Source: Streptomyces sp. 35G-GA-8
GTDB taxonomy: Bacteria; Actinomycetota; Actinomycetes; Streptomycetales; Streptomycetaceae
Assembly: GCF_023534745.1 (NCBI RefSeq)
Contig: NZ_JAMHJQ010000001.1
Coordinates: 62,001-126,000 of the forward strand
Length of the DNA stretch: 64,000 nucleotides
Direction of reading: 5' to 3'
Position 1 is the first letter of the stretch; each line of letters begins with the position of its first letter. Below are positions 9,174 through 17,302 of this stretch, piece by piece. Below the pieces are notes generated by a model, which was not told the origin of the DNA, did no database searches, and saw only the letters and a list, made by a program, of their open reading frames with translations. A program made the position numbers and the translations under genes.

Positions 9174-9240
9174 CGTCATCAGCGGTTGAACCAACCGGCC
9201 GTACGCCAGAGCGGCCGGCCGGTACGGCCCAGCAACGGAA

Positions 9241-9259
9241 GCCCACGGCCGCCGTGGGC
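9241..9259 (+). promoter_or_regulatory. Hairpin directly before the PEP-hydrolase-like gene's ribosome site
   Basis: GCCCACGG (9241-9248) pairs perfectly with CCGTGGGC (9252-9259), loop CCG, and is followed immediately by the GAAAGGAA ribosome site of the gene starting at 9275. In an operon transcript it could act as an mRNA processing or translation-tuning element. Confidence 0.5.
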
Positions 9260-9274
9260 GGAAAGGAATTGATC

Positions 9275-10102
9275 ATGGACCGGGAAACCGCGCTCGAACG
9301 GCTGAGAGCGACCGTCGCGGCGGGCCGGCCGATCATCGGCGGCGGTGCCGGTACGGGCATCTCCGCCAAGTCGGCCGAGGCGGGCGGCATCGATCTGCTC
9401 ATCGTCTACAACTCGGGGCGGTACCGGATGGCGGGCCGGGGATCCCTCGCGGGCCTGCTGGCCTACGGCGACGCGAACGCCATCGTCATGGAGATGGCGG
9501 ACGAGGTGCTCCCCGTGGTCAAGGACACGCCCGTGGTCGCGGGCGTCAACGGCACGGACCCGTTCCGGGTGATGGGCCGCTTTCTCGACCGGATCAAGGA
9601 GGCCGGTTTCGTCGGTGTGCAGAACTTCCCCACGGTGGGGCTGATCGACGGGGTCTTCCGGCAGAACCTGGAGGAGACCGGGATGGGCTTCGCCCTGGAG
9701 GTCGAGATGATCGCGGCAGCACATGAACGCGGGCTGCTGACCGCACCGTATGTGTTCGACACCGCCCAGGCCACCGCCATGGCCGAGGCCGGCGCCGATG
9801 TCCTCGTACCGCACCTGGGCCTGACCACCAAGGGCACCATCGGCGCGCGCACCGCGCTCACCCTCGACGAGTGCGTCGAGCGGATCCAGGCCATGCGGGA
9901 CGCCGCGGTCGCGGTCAACCCGCGGATTCTCGTTCTGTGTCATGGCGGCCCGATCGCGGAGCCCGCGGATGCGCGGTACGTACTCACCCGCACGGAAGGC
10001 GTGGTGGGCTTCTTCGGCGCCAGTTCGATCGAACGGCTGCCCACGGAAGCGGGGATCCGCCGGCAGACCGAGGACTTCAAGTCCATCGCCATCCAGCCCT
10101 GA
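9275..10102 (+). CDS. Phosphoenolpyruvate hydrolase-like TIM-barrel protein (Tm-1 C-terminal type)
   Basis: 275 residues from the ATG at 9275 behind GAAAGGAA. It shows the TIM-barrel pattern of the family: [34 protein letters not shown] at the start, [50 protein letters not shown], and [12 protein letters not shown] at the phosphate-binding end (longest motif cited in pieces). Proteins of this kind are annotated as PEP hydrolases by relation to the PEP mutase/isocitrate lyase fold; the true substrate is unknown. Plants carry this domain fused behind the UPF0261 domain. Here the two are separate neighbouring genes in one likely operon, which argues that they work as a complex. Confidence 0.9.
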   Translation: MDRETALERLRATVAAGRPIIGGGAGTGISAKSAEAGGIDLLIVYNSGRYRMAGRGSLAGLLAYGDANAIVMEMADEVLPVVKDTPVVAGVNGTDPFRVMGRFLDRIKEAGFVGVQNFPTVGLIDGVFRQNLEETGMGFALEVEMIAAAHERGLLTAPYVFDTAQATAMAEAGADVLVPHLGLTTKGTIGARTALTLDECVERIQAMRDAAVAVNPRILVLCHGGPIAEPADARYVLTRTEGVVGFFGASSIERLPTEAGIRRQTEDFKSIAIQP

Positions 10103-10148
10103 GACCGACGCGGAGGGACAAACCCGCGTAGCCGAGAGGAGAAGGACC

Positions 10149-10580
10149 GTGAGCGAATCCGAGACGAGGGTCCACACCACGCACGCCCAGCTGGCGACCG
10201 AGGTCTTCGACTGGGGAAGCATCAAGTGGGGAGTGAGCGCCGGTCTCTTCCCCGGGGCGCCCCTCACCGCGGGCGAGGTGATCATCAACCCCGGCAAGGG
10301 CCACGATCTCCATACACACCCGAACTCCGACGAGGTCCTTTACGTCGTCGACGGCGAGGGAGTCCAGACCGTGGGCGACTCCGGGGAGTTCCCCGTGAAG
10401 ACCGGGGACTTCGTGTTCGTGCCGAGGGGAACGGTGCATTCCACCTTCAACACCGGCTGGCGGCAGCTCCGCGTCATCGCGATCTACACGCCCGGCGGGG
10501 CGGAGCAGGCACTGCGGGAGGCAACCGACTACGCCCGTCTGGCCCCGGGTGTCCCGCCGGTATGGGAGCGGGCGCGCTGA
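10149..10580 (+). CDS. Cupin-domain protein
   Basis: 143 residues from the GTG at 10149, behind GAGAGGAGAAGGA. A single conserved cupin barrel is visible: GHDLHTHPNSDEVLYVVDGEG gives cupin motif 1 (His51, His53 and a Glu region by position) and TGDFVFVPRGTVHSTFN gives motif 2 with its His. This set of residues normally binds a divalent metal. As last gene of the UPF0261/TIM-barrel operon it may be an isomerase, dioxygenase or sugar-binding accessory for the same pathway. No specificity can be read from the sequence. Confidence 0.88.
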   Translation: MSESETRVHTTHAQLATEVFDWGSIKWGVSAGLFPGAPLTAGEVIINPGKGHDLHTHPNSDEVLYVVDGEGVQTVGDSGEFPVKTGDFVFVPRGTVHSTFNTGWRQLRVIAIYTPGGAEQALREATDYARLAPGVPPVWERAR

Positions 10581-10810
10581 GCCGACGAGGCGGGCGCTGC
10601 TTTTGTCCGGATCGGCGACGGGTGGCACGGCCGATGTCCTCGTTGGCTCGCCGGGGCACCCGCGCCTTCCGGGCGAGGAGGCCGCCGACGCCGATCGCGG
10701 GCGGCCCGCTCATCTCGTACGACGTCCCCTTCCCCCGGCGCCCGCGCAGCACACACTCCGACGTCCCCACACGTCCCGCCCCATCACACCGACACCGGAT
10801 CGGAACCCCC

Positions 10811-12178
10811 ATGAAGAAGACTCCAGTCGCGCTGCTGACCCTGTGCCTGTGCGCGGTCACCCCTCTGCCCGCGCAGGCCGCCTCGAACGCTCATCTGGAA
10901 GGTCGTCTGACCTCGGGTGCCGCATACGTGATGGACGTGCCCGCCGCGTGGAACGGCACCGTGCTTCTCTACAGCCACGGGTACGTCCCCGCCGGACTGC
11001 CCAACCCCGCGCAGAACTCGCCCGACCCGGACACCCTGGACGCCCTGCTCAAGCAGGGCTACGCGCTCATCGGGTCCTCGTACGCGACGAGCGGCTGGGC
11101 GGTCACGGACGCCGTGCCCGACCAGCTCGCCACCCTGGACCTGTTCACGGACAAGTTCGGCACGGCGAAGCGGACCATCGCCTGGGGAACATCGTACGGA
11201 GGGCTCGTCACGACGACGCTGGCCGAGCAGCACGCGGACCGTCTCGACGGCTCGCTCGCCATGTGCGGTCTGGTGCAGGGTGGCGTGGCGAACTGGAACA
11301 GCACGCTGGATCTGACGTTCGCGCTCAAGACGCTGCTGGCGCCGGACGCGGACGTCCCGCTCACCGGATTCGCCGACCGTTCACAGGCGCAGAGTGCCGC
11401 CAGGACTCTCACCACCGAGACCGCCGAGGCACAGCAGACCCCCGAGGGCCAGGCCCGGATCGCCCTGGCCGCCGCCCTGTACAACGTCCCCGGCTACAAC
11501 AGCACCACCCAGACCGAGCCGGGGCCCACCGACTGGGCCGCCCAGCAGGCCAACCAGTACGCGGCCGTCACGGCGATCCTCCAGACGTCGGGCTTCGGCT
11601 GGCGTCAGGAGGCCGAGAGCCGGGCCGGGGGCAACATGTCCTGGAACACGGGCGTCGACTACACAGCGATACTCCAGAAGTCCCCCCTGTTCAAGGAGGT
11701 GACCCAGCTGTACAAGGCGGCCGGCCTCTCGCTGCGCACCGACCTCGCGACGCTCGGCGGCGAACCCCGTGTCTCCGCCGACGCCGACGCCGTGCGGTGG
11801 ATGGAGGACACCAGCGTCTTCAAGGGCCGGCTCACCGACCCCCAGCTCAACGTCCACACCACGGACGACGCGCTGATCCCCGTTCAGGCGGAGAGCGCCT
11901 ACCACCGGACCGCGGCGGCCGGCGGCTCGGGCGCCCTGCTGAGTCAGGCGTATGTGGACGGCCCCGGGCACTGCACCTTCACCTCGGGCGAGATCATCGG
12001 CGCGCTGGACACGCTGGAGCACCGCCTGGACACCGGCGGCTGGGACACCTCGCCGACCACACTCAACTCCCGTGCGCGGCAAGCGGATCCGGCGGACGAG
12101 CCGCGCTACGTGGCCTACCGGCCCGCCCCGTATCCGCGCCCGTACGACCTCGCGCGCCCGAAGGACTCCCGGTCGTAG
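10811..12178 (+). CDS. Secreted alpha/beta hydrolase (peptidase or lipase-like)
   Basis: 455 residues from the ATG at 10811. A Sec signal (MKKTPVALLTLCLC...PAQAA) ends near residue 22. The mature protein has an N-terminal oxyanion-type segment (LLYSHGY), and IAWGTSYGGLVTTTL contains the nucleophile elbow with Ser128. VHTTDDALIPVQAE holds the likely acid and DGPGHCTFTSGE the His. A large insert after the elbow covers the active site, as in secreted tripeptidyl-type or tannase-like hydrolases. The substrate is unknown. The last 64 bases overlap the convergent AraC-type gene. Confidence 0.82.
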   Translation: MKKTPVALLTLCLCAVTPLPAQAASNAHLEGRLTSGAAYVMDVPAAWNGTVLLYSHGYVPAGLPNPAQNSPDPDTLDALLKQGYALIGSSYATSGWAVTDAVPDQLATLDLFTDKFGTAKRTIAWGTSYGGLVTTTLAEQHADRLDGSLAMCGLVQGGVANWNSTLDLTFALKTLLAPDADVPLTGFADRSQAQSAARTLTTETAEAQQTPEGQARIALAAALYNVPGYNSTTQTEPGPTDWAAQQANQYAAVTAILQTSGFGWRQEAESRAGGNMSWNTGVDYTAILQKSPLFKEVTQLYKAAGLSLRTDLATLGGEPRVSADADAVRWMEDTSVFKGRLTDPQLNVHTTDDALIPVQAESAYHRTAAAGGSGALLSQAYVDGPGHCTFTSGEIIGALDTLEHRLDTGGWDTSPTTLNSRARQADPADEPRYVAYRPAPYPRPYDLARPKDSRS

Positions 12179-12933
12179 CACTCCGTCCGGTAGCGGCCGG
12201 GGGTCTCGCCGACGAGAGCGGCAAAAGCCTCGATGAAGCTCGTCGGATTTGACCAGCCGCAGGCGAGAGCGGTGTCGGTGACGGACTTCCCCGCGGCGAG
12301 CCGGGTGAGCGCGTGGTGGACGCGCAGCTGAGTGCGCCACTGATGAAAACTCATCCGGAGTTCCTGCCCGAAGAGCCGGCTGAGCGTACGCTCACTCGCC
12401 CCGACGCGCGCGCCGAGTTCGGCGAGGGTCTGCTGATTGGCGGGGTCTGCGTAGAGGATGCCGGTCAGCGCCCGGAGCCGGTCGTCGGCCGGCTCGGGCA
12501 GATGCAGCGGCTGCTCGGGCGCCGCGGTGAGCTCGTCGACGACGACCGCGTGCAGCCGGTCGACCGCCTCCGGCGCCCGCCCGTCGGTGTCCGCTTCCTC
12601 GGCCGTGAGGGCGAGCAGAGCTTCGCGGGCGAGCCCGGAGACGGTGAGCACGGCGGGATGCGCGGGCAGCCGGGCGGCGAGTGCGTCGAACAGGAACAGA
12701 ATCCGCATGTCCGCGTTGCCGTGCGCGGTGTGGTGGTGCTCGAAGGCCGCGGGAGTCCACGCCACCCGGGTCGGCGGAGCGATCCACGTACCCCTGGCGG
12801 TGGTCACGGACAGCACGCCGGTGGCCGAATAGACCAGGTGACCGCGGTGGTGAGCATGGATGGGCAGCCGCTGCCCGTGCGCCAGGACGATGCGGCCGCG
12901 TTCCGCGGGATCAAGATGGCGGGTTTCCCTCAT
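12115..12933 (-). CDS. AraC-family regulator, NimR-like, divergent from an MFS exporter
   Basis: 272 residues from the ATG at 12933 (the frame continues far upstream without support). The N-terminal half is a cupin-type sensor (LPIHAHHRGHLVYSATG...IAPPTRVAWTPA). The C-terminal ~100 residues are the double HTH: TLAELGARVGASERTLSRLF, then SVTDTALACGWSNPTSFIEAF and a TPGRYR ending. The E. coli pair nimR/nimT (yeaM/yeaN) has the same layout: an AraC-type repressor with a cupin domain divergent from a CynX/NimT transporter. The 55-base gap to the transporter gene should hold both promoters; I see no strong palindrome in it. Confidence 0.9.
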   Translation of the reverse strand: MRETRHLDPAERGRIVLAHGQRLPIHAHHRGHLVYSATGVLSVTTARGTWIAPPTRVAWTPAAFEHHHTAHGNADMRILFLFDALAARLPAHPAVLTVSGLAREALLALTAEEADTDGRAPEAVDRLHAVVVDELTAAPEQPLHLPEPADDRLRALTGILYADPANQQTLAELGARVGASERTLSRLFGQELRMSFHQWRTQLRVHHALTRLAAGKSVTDTALACGWSNPTSFIEAFAALVGETPGRYRTECYDRESFGRARSYGRGYGAGR

Positions 12934-12988
12934 GGATTGGCATCCTATCGGTAGCCCGCCGTCCCGGCTCCGCCCGAGAGTGGACGGC

Positions 12989-14275
12989 ATGAACAGCCCA
13001 GTGACCCAACAGGCCCCAGCGGCCCGCCCGTCGGCGTCCCGGCAGCCGTCCCTTCCCGGACCGGCCGGGGCGCGCACCGTACAAGCCGCTTTCGCGTTCG
13101 GCCTGGCCGCGCTGAACCTGCGCATCGCCGTCGCGTCCCTGTCCCCCGTACTCACGGAGGTCCAGCGCGACGAACACCTCTCATCGTTCGGCGGCGGAGC
13201 CCTCTCGACGGTGCCGGTCGTCTGCTTCGGGGCGTTCGCGTTCCTCACGCCCCGGCTCACCCGCCGCTTCGGGCCCCACCACCTGCTGTGGTACGCGCTG
13301 CTCGCGCTGACCGGCGGCATTGTGCTGCGCTCGGTCCCGGGCGTGCCCGCCCTGTTCGGCGGCACCCTGATCGCCGGTGCGGCGATCGCGGTCGGCAACG
13401 TCCTCATGCCGCAGCTCATCAAGCACGACTTCGCCGGCCGCGCCGGGCTGATGCTCGGCTGCTACTCCCTGGCCCTGTCCGGCGGAGCCGCGCTCGCCGC
13501 GGGCGTGGTCGTCCCGCTGGAGTCGGCCACCGGCTGGAGCTGGCGGCAGGTGCTCGCGCTGTGGGCGATCCCGTCGCTCATCGCCGCGCTCGCCTGGCTT
13601 CCCGAACTGCTCGTACCGGACCGGCGTTCGCCGAACCGCCGGCGACAGGAGCCGGTGAAGCAAGGAGGAGCCGATACCGCCGCACCCACGCTCAGGGCGC
13701 TGTGGCGCGACCGAACCGCCTGGGCGGTGACCCTGTACATGGGGCTGCAGTCCCTCGGCTACTACGCGATCCTCTCCTGGCTGCCGACGCTTCTCCAGGA
13801 CCATGGCATGAGCGACAGCCAGGCCGGATGGCTGCTCTCCTTCTCCAGCTTCCCCGGCATGGCCGCATCCTTCGCGGCGCCCTGGCTGCAGCAGCGTCTG
13901 CGCCCGGCCTTCGTCGCGCCTCTGGCGGCTGCCCTGCTGTGCGCGACCGGCTTCGTCGGCCTGCTCACGTCCCCCGTGTCGGGCGCCTACCTCTGGATGA
14001 CCGTCCTCGGACTGGGCCAGGGCCTCGCCATCGGTCTCGCCCTCGGCTACATCGTCGCCCGCTCGCCCGACGCGCACCACACCGGCCGGCTCTCGACGAT
14101 GGCCCAGGGGATCGGCTACCTCATTGCCTGCCTCGGCCCGCTCGGTCTCGGCCTGCTGCACTCCGCGAGCGGGGGATGGTCGCTGCCGGTCGCCGTGCTG
14201 CTCGCCGTGCTCGTCGCGCAGACCGTCGCGGCCTTCGGCGCGAGCCGCGACCGCCATGTCCTGGCGTCCTCCTGA
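12989..14275 (+). CDS. MFS transporter of the CynX/NimT type
   Basis: 428 residues from the ATG at 12989, about twelve hydrophobic segments. Landmarks of this subfamily are LRIAVASLSPVLTEV in the first helix, AGAAIAVGNVLMPQLIKHDF after helix 4 and LQSLGYYAILSWLPTLL opening the second half. Relatives export cyanate or 2-nitroimidazoles. The divergent AraC-type gene is the likely local regulator. An extended Pro/Ala-rich N-terminus (residues 1-30) precedes the first helix. The substrate cannot be read from the sequence. Confidence 0.9.
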   Translation: MNSPVTQQAPAARPSASRQPSLPGPAGARTVQAAFAFGLAALNLRIAVASLSPVLTEVQRDEHLSSFGGGALSTVPVVCFGAFAFLTPRLTRRFGPHHLLWYALLALTGGIVLRSVPGVPALFGGTLIAGAAIAVGNVLMPQLIKHDFAGRAGLMLGCYSLALSGGAALAAGVVVPLESATGWSWRQVLALWAIPSLIAALAWLPELLVPDRRSPNRRRQEPVKQGGADTAAPTLRALWRDRTAWAVTLYMGLQSLGYYAILSWLPTLLQDHGMSDSQAGWLLSFSSFPGMAASFAAPWLQQRLRPAFVAPLAAALLCATGFVGLLTSPVSGAYLWMTVLGLGQGLAIGLALGYIVARSPDAHHTGRLSTMAQGIGYLIACLGPLGLGLLHSASGGWSLPVAVLLAVLVAQTVAAFGASRDRHVLASS

Positions 14276-14330
14276 AGGGCCGGGGCCCGCGAGCTCGGCA
14301 AGATCCACAAGACACCGCGTCCCGCGAGCG

Positions 14331-14444
14331 GCAGACCTCGTACGTTGGAACGGCAACCCGCTCGAAGACCCGGAACTCTTCTCCGACCCCACCAACGCCG
14401 TCCTCGTCATCCGGGCCGGCCACGTCGTAAAGGACCTCAGATGA
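14331..14444 (+). pseudogene. C-terminal stub of an amidohydrolase
   Basis: The last 37 codons read ADLVRWNGNPLEDPELFSDP and then TNAVLVIRAGHVVKDLR before TGA at 14442-14444, a typical C-terminal strand of metal-dependent amidohydrolases (usually DLVVLDGNPLED). The ~350 residues that should precede it are absent: upstream is the end of the MFS gene. The stop overlaps the next start as ATGA (14441-14444), so this was once the first gene of a coupled pair. It cannot be functional. Confidence 0.75.
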
Positions 14445-15296
14445 GCACCATGTGGCAGGGCTGTCTCGCCAACACCGACTACTTCGAGATGCGCTCCAGC
14501 GGTGGGCACGACTACGGCGTCTGGGTCACCACGCCACCGCGCTACGACCCTGCCCGCCGCGCAAGCGCCTGTCGTGTACGTGCTCGACGGCAACTGGGCC
14601 GTGGGCCTGACCGCCCCACTCATCGTCACCCAACTGGATCCCATGCAGCCGATTCAGCCCTACGTCCAAGTCAGCGTGGGTTACGCGGGCGAGGAAGCGG
14701 AGCACTGGGAGCGGTTGCGCAACCGAGACCTCGTGCCCCCCGGCGAACCCATCGCGAAGGAGTTCATCGACGCGGTGGAGATGGGGGTCCAGGCGGGCTC
14801 GATGACTCGCGAGCAAGCCGAGGCCTACCTCGCCGAATTGAGCGACAGCCGCGGGGATGTGTTCCTGAACTTCCTGACCGCCGACTTACACCCGCGGATC
14901 GAACGGGACTACGGAACAGCTCCGAGCGGTCACGGCCTCTTCGGCTATTCCTACGGCGGACTCTTCGGTCTCTACGCGTGGCTCACCGGCGGCACGTTCT
15001 TCGAGAGCATCGGCGCGGGCAGCCCCGGCATCGTCAGTGCGGACAGTCAGGTCTTCGCTCATCTTCGAGCAATGGGTGACAGCCGGCCTGCCACCAAGCT
15101 TCACGTGACCTTCAACGACCGAGAGATCCTCGGAGACGTGCCGGTCTACCAGAACCTCACGAAGAACGCGGCCACGTTCCTTCACCGCCTCACCTCACAC
15201 AGCGGATCCGTCACCAGCGCGGTCCTGCACGAAACCCACGTGACCGGGCTCCAGGCATCGTTCCTCAGCTACCTCAGGACCTGCCGTGCCCGGTAA
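14441..15296 (+). pseudogene. Putative esterase gene with a +1 frameshift
   Basis: The ATG at 14441 opens a frame encoding CLANTDYFEMRSSGGHDYGV and WVTTPPRYDP; homology-like sequence then continues in another frame as PVVYVLDGNWAVGL. Removing one C from the run around 14551-14556 joins the two into one ~284-residue protein. The rest shows an esterase of the Fes/IroE or FrmB kind: VSVGYAGEEAEHWERLRNRD, LFGYSYGGLFGLYAW (nucleophile Ser in GYSYGG), FNDREILGDVPV and a late HVTGLQASF. Either the gene is broken or the sequence has an error. Its upstream partner is also reduced to a stub, which favours real decay. Confidence 0.78.
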
Positions 15297-15434
15297 GCCC
15301 GGACGCCGCGGCTCCGCCTGACCCGCCGCACTGGGCGGTGGCGCTCCTGGCCGGTGCCGCCGTCCCGAGTGCCCGGCACCACTCGCCGCACCCGACAGGG
15401 GGCTACTTCCGCGGGAACCTCGAAGCCAGGCCCG

Positions 15435-16055
15435 TCATTCCGCGAGCGGATTGCCGGATGCGGAGTCGGGTGCCTTGGCGGCGCTGTTGTCATCTGACAG
15501 CAGGTGAGACACAAGGTCGTATGCCCACCCGGAGGTGAGGGGCTCGTCGGTGAAGACGGCCCGGTAGTAAAGGGGGGCGAGTATGGCGTCCGTGGTCCGC
15601 TCCAGGGTCGGGCGCTCACGGCCTCTGGCCCGCTCGCGTTCAAGGATGGCTTCGAGTTGCCGCTGGCGTTCGCCGCGGCATGCGGCAGCACCCTGTTCTC
15701 CGCCCGTGCCGATGGTGGCTCGCACCAGGGCGAGGGTGTCCGGGTCGCAGAGGTCTTTCGCCAGGTCGGACGCGTACCGCTCCAGGTCGCCGCGGAGGGT
15801 CCCGGTGTCCGGTACCACGATGTCGCCGGAGAAGCGGCTCGTGGCGACGTCGGCGAGCAGTTCACCGATGGAGCCCCAGCGGCGATAGACCGTGGTGGCG
15901 TGCACGCCGGCGCGAGAGGCCACGACCGGGATGGTCAGTTCACCGGCTTCGTGGGTGAGTAGGTCCTTGACGGCCTGGTGGACGGCCGCCCGGACCCGGG
16001 CAGAGCGGCCGCCGGGCCGACTTTCGGTGCGGCGGGGGGATGTCGTAGCAGGCAT
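15435..16055 (-). CDS. TetR-family regulator
   Basis: 206 residues from the ATG at 16055, or 219 if started at 16094. The N-terminal HTH is VRAAVHQAVKDLLTHEAGELT then IPVVASRAGVHATTVYRRWGS, the typical TetR helix-turn-helix with the YRRW recognition helix. The C-terminal part is a helical ligand domain of the TetR_C11-like kind (GDLERYASDLAKDLCDPDTL). It is divergent from the flavin oxidoreductase/MFS/hydrolase operon, and two dyads lie between them, so it probably represses that operon and itself. Confidence 0.9.
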   Translation of the reverse strand: MPATTSPRRTESRPGGRSARVRAAVHQAVKDLLTHEAGELTIPVVASRAGVHATTVYRRWGSIGELLADVATSRFSGDIVVPDTGTLRGDLERYASDLAKDLCDPDTLALVRATIGTGGEQGAAACRGERQRQLEAILERERARGRERPTLERTTDAILAPLYYRAVFTDEPLTSGWAYDLVSHLLSDDNSAAKAPDSASGNPLAE

Positions 16056-16059
16056 GTAA

Positions 16060-16074
16060 CCAGTATTGCACTGG
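16060..16074. promoter_or_regulatory. Dyad next to the TetR gene start
   Basis: CCAGTATTGCACTGG has CCAGT/ACTGG half-sites around a 5-base centre and lies just upstream of the TetR start at 16055. It is short, so the call is tentative; autoregulation by the TetR protein is the simple reading. Confidence 0.4.
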
Positions 16075-16110
16075 CCACTGCTTTTATGGCGCATCGTTCG
16101 CTGCGTTTAT

Positions 16111-16130
16111 GTTAGGCTCCAGCCGCTAAC
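16111..16130. promoter_or_regulatory. Imperfect 20-bp dyad between TetR gene and flavin oxidoreductase gene
   Basis: GTTAGGCTCCAGCCGCTAAC pairs GTTA/TAAC and GGCT/AGCC with a two-base offset. It sits just before the oxidoreductase start at 16134. A likely operator or the -10 region of the divergent promoters; tentative. Confidence 0.4.
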
Positions 16131-16133
16131 GCA

Positions 16134-17264
16134 ATGATCGCTGCGAGGTTTGCGCCTCAGAAAGTGAGTCCTCCTGTGTCCAGTCCGGCATTCGTGGGCC
16201 CTGAGATGAGCCCCCTGCAACTGCGGGACGTCACGGTCGCCAACCGTGTGTGGATGTCCCCGATGGCTCAGTATTCGGCCGCCGCGGACGGCAAGCCGAC
16301 CGACTGGCACCTCGTGCACTACGGGGCGCGGGCAGTCGGCGGGGCAGGGCTGATCATGATCGAGGCCACAGCCGTCGGGCCGTCCCACCGATGCACCGCT
16401 GCTGACCTCGGGCTCTGGAACGAGGAGCAGGCCGCCGCTCACCGGCGCCTGACCTCATTCATCTCCGAGCAGGGTGCGGTGTCTGCCATTCAGCTCCAGG
16501 CAGCGGGCCGGAAGGGGTCGCACAAGCTTCCCTGGGACGGGCTGGGCCAGAACGACCCTGTGCACGTGGGTGATGGCGGTTGGGACACCATCGCGCCGTC
16601 GACAGTCCCCTTCGGTGACCTGAGCCTTCCGCAGGAGGCGAGCCACGCCGACATCGACCGGACCGTCGCGGACTTCGCCCACTCGGCCGAGATGGCGCAC
16701 CATGCGGGGTACCAGGTGGTCGAAATTCAGGCGTCTCACGGATACATCCTCCACGCGTTCCTCTCCCCGCTGTCCAATCACCGGACGGACGAGTACGGCG
16801 GAACCCTGCGGAACCGAATGCGTTTTCCTCTGCGCGTGGCCCGGGCCGTTCGACAGGCGTTTCCGGCGGAGAAGCCGGTCTTCGTCCGTATCACAGCCAC
16901 GGACTGGGTCGAAGGTGGCGTCTCTATTGACGAAGCGGCAGTTTTCGCCAAGGAACTGGCCGCCGTCGGTATCGACCTCCTTGATGTCACCTCCGGTGTG
17001 CTGCTGCAGGACGTGCAGGCCCGCCCGCCGGCTCGCGAAGGAGTTCACATCGAGTTCGCCGACACGCTCAAGAAGGCGTCGGGTCTCCCCGTCGCTCCTG
17101 TTGGACAGATCGCCGATATGTCGCTGGCAGGCGAAGTCGTAGCGAGTGGCCAGGCGGACGCGGTGCTGATGGGGAGGGCGCTGCTGCGCGATCCGTACCT
17201 CGTCCTCCACCACCGCCGCGACGACCCCTCGTCCTGGCCGACTCAGTACTACCGGGCCCTGTGA
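16134..17264 (+). CDS. NADH:flavin oxidoreductase of the old yellow enzyme (YqjM) type
   Basis: 376 residues if started at the ATG at 16134; a GTG at 16176 would give the more usual N-terminus and neither has a strong ribosome site. The TIM-barrel shows VTVANRVWMSPMAQYSA (FMN-binding start; the Cys of YqjM is Ala here), VQLQAAGRKGS-like IQLQAAGRKGSHK, VVEIQASHGYILHAFLSPLSN with the substrate-binding His, RTDEYGG, and GQADAVLMGRALLRDPY at the phosphate site. OYE enzymes reduce activated C=C bonds with NADPH. First gene of an apparent operon with an MFS transporter and an alpha/beta hydrolase, suggesting detoxification or use of a small enone-like compound. Confidence 0.9.
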   Translation: MIAARFAPQKVSPPVSSPAFVGPEMSPLQLRDVTVANRVWMSPMAQYSAAADGKPTDWHLVHYGARAVGGAGLIMIEATAVGPSHRCTAADLGLWNEEQAAAHRRLTSFISEQGAVSAIQLQAAGRKGSHKLPWDGLGQNDPVHVGDGGWDTIAPSTVPFGDLSLPQEASHADIDRTVADFAHSAEMAHHAGYQVVEIQASHGYILHAFLSPLSNHRTDEYGGTLRNRMRFPLRVARAVRQAFPAEKPVFVRITATDWVEGGVSIDEAAVFAKELAAVGIDLLDVTSGVLLQDVQARPPAREGVHIEFADTLKKASGLPVAPVGQIADMSLAGEVVASGQADAVLMGRALLRDPYLVLHHRRDDPSSWPTQYYRAL

Positions 17265-17274
17265 GAACAGGGCC
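17255..17274 (+). terminator. Hairpin with GAGA loop across the oxidoreductase stop codon
   Basis: GGCCCTGT (17255-17262) pairs perfectly with ACAGGGCC (17267-17274); the loop is GAGA, a GNRA-type tetraloop. It covers the stop codon at 17262-17264 and lies 29 bases before the MFS start. It may act as a partial terminator or an mRNA stabiliser inside the operon. Confidence 0.5.
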
Positions 17275-17302
17275 GTATACGGAAAGGTGAAGGAAAAATC
17301 CG

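Noticed and set aside
8028-9194. 388-codon minus-strand frame opposite the UPF0261 gene
   Set aside because: No motif and no start signal; the plus-strand gene is unmistakable.
13181-14644. 487-codon minus-strand frame opposite the MFS transporter
   Set aside because: Gly/Glu/Arg-rich shadow that crosses several real gene borders.
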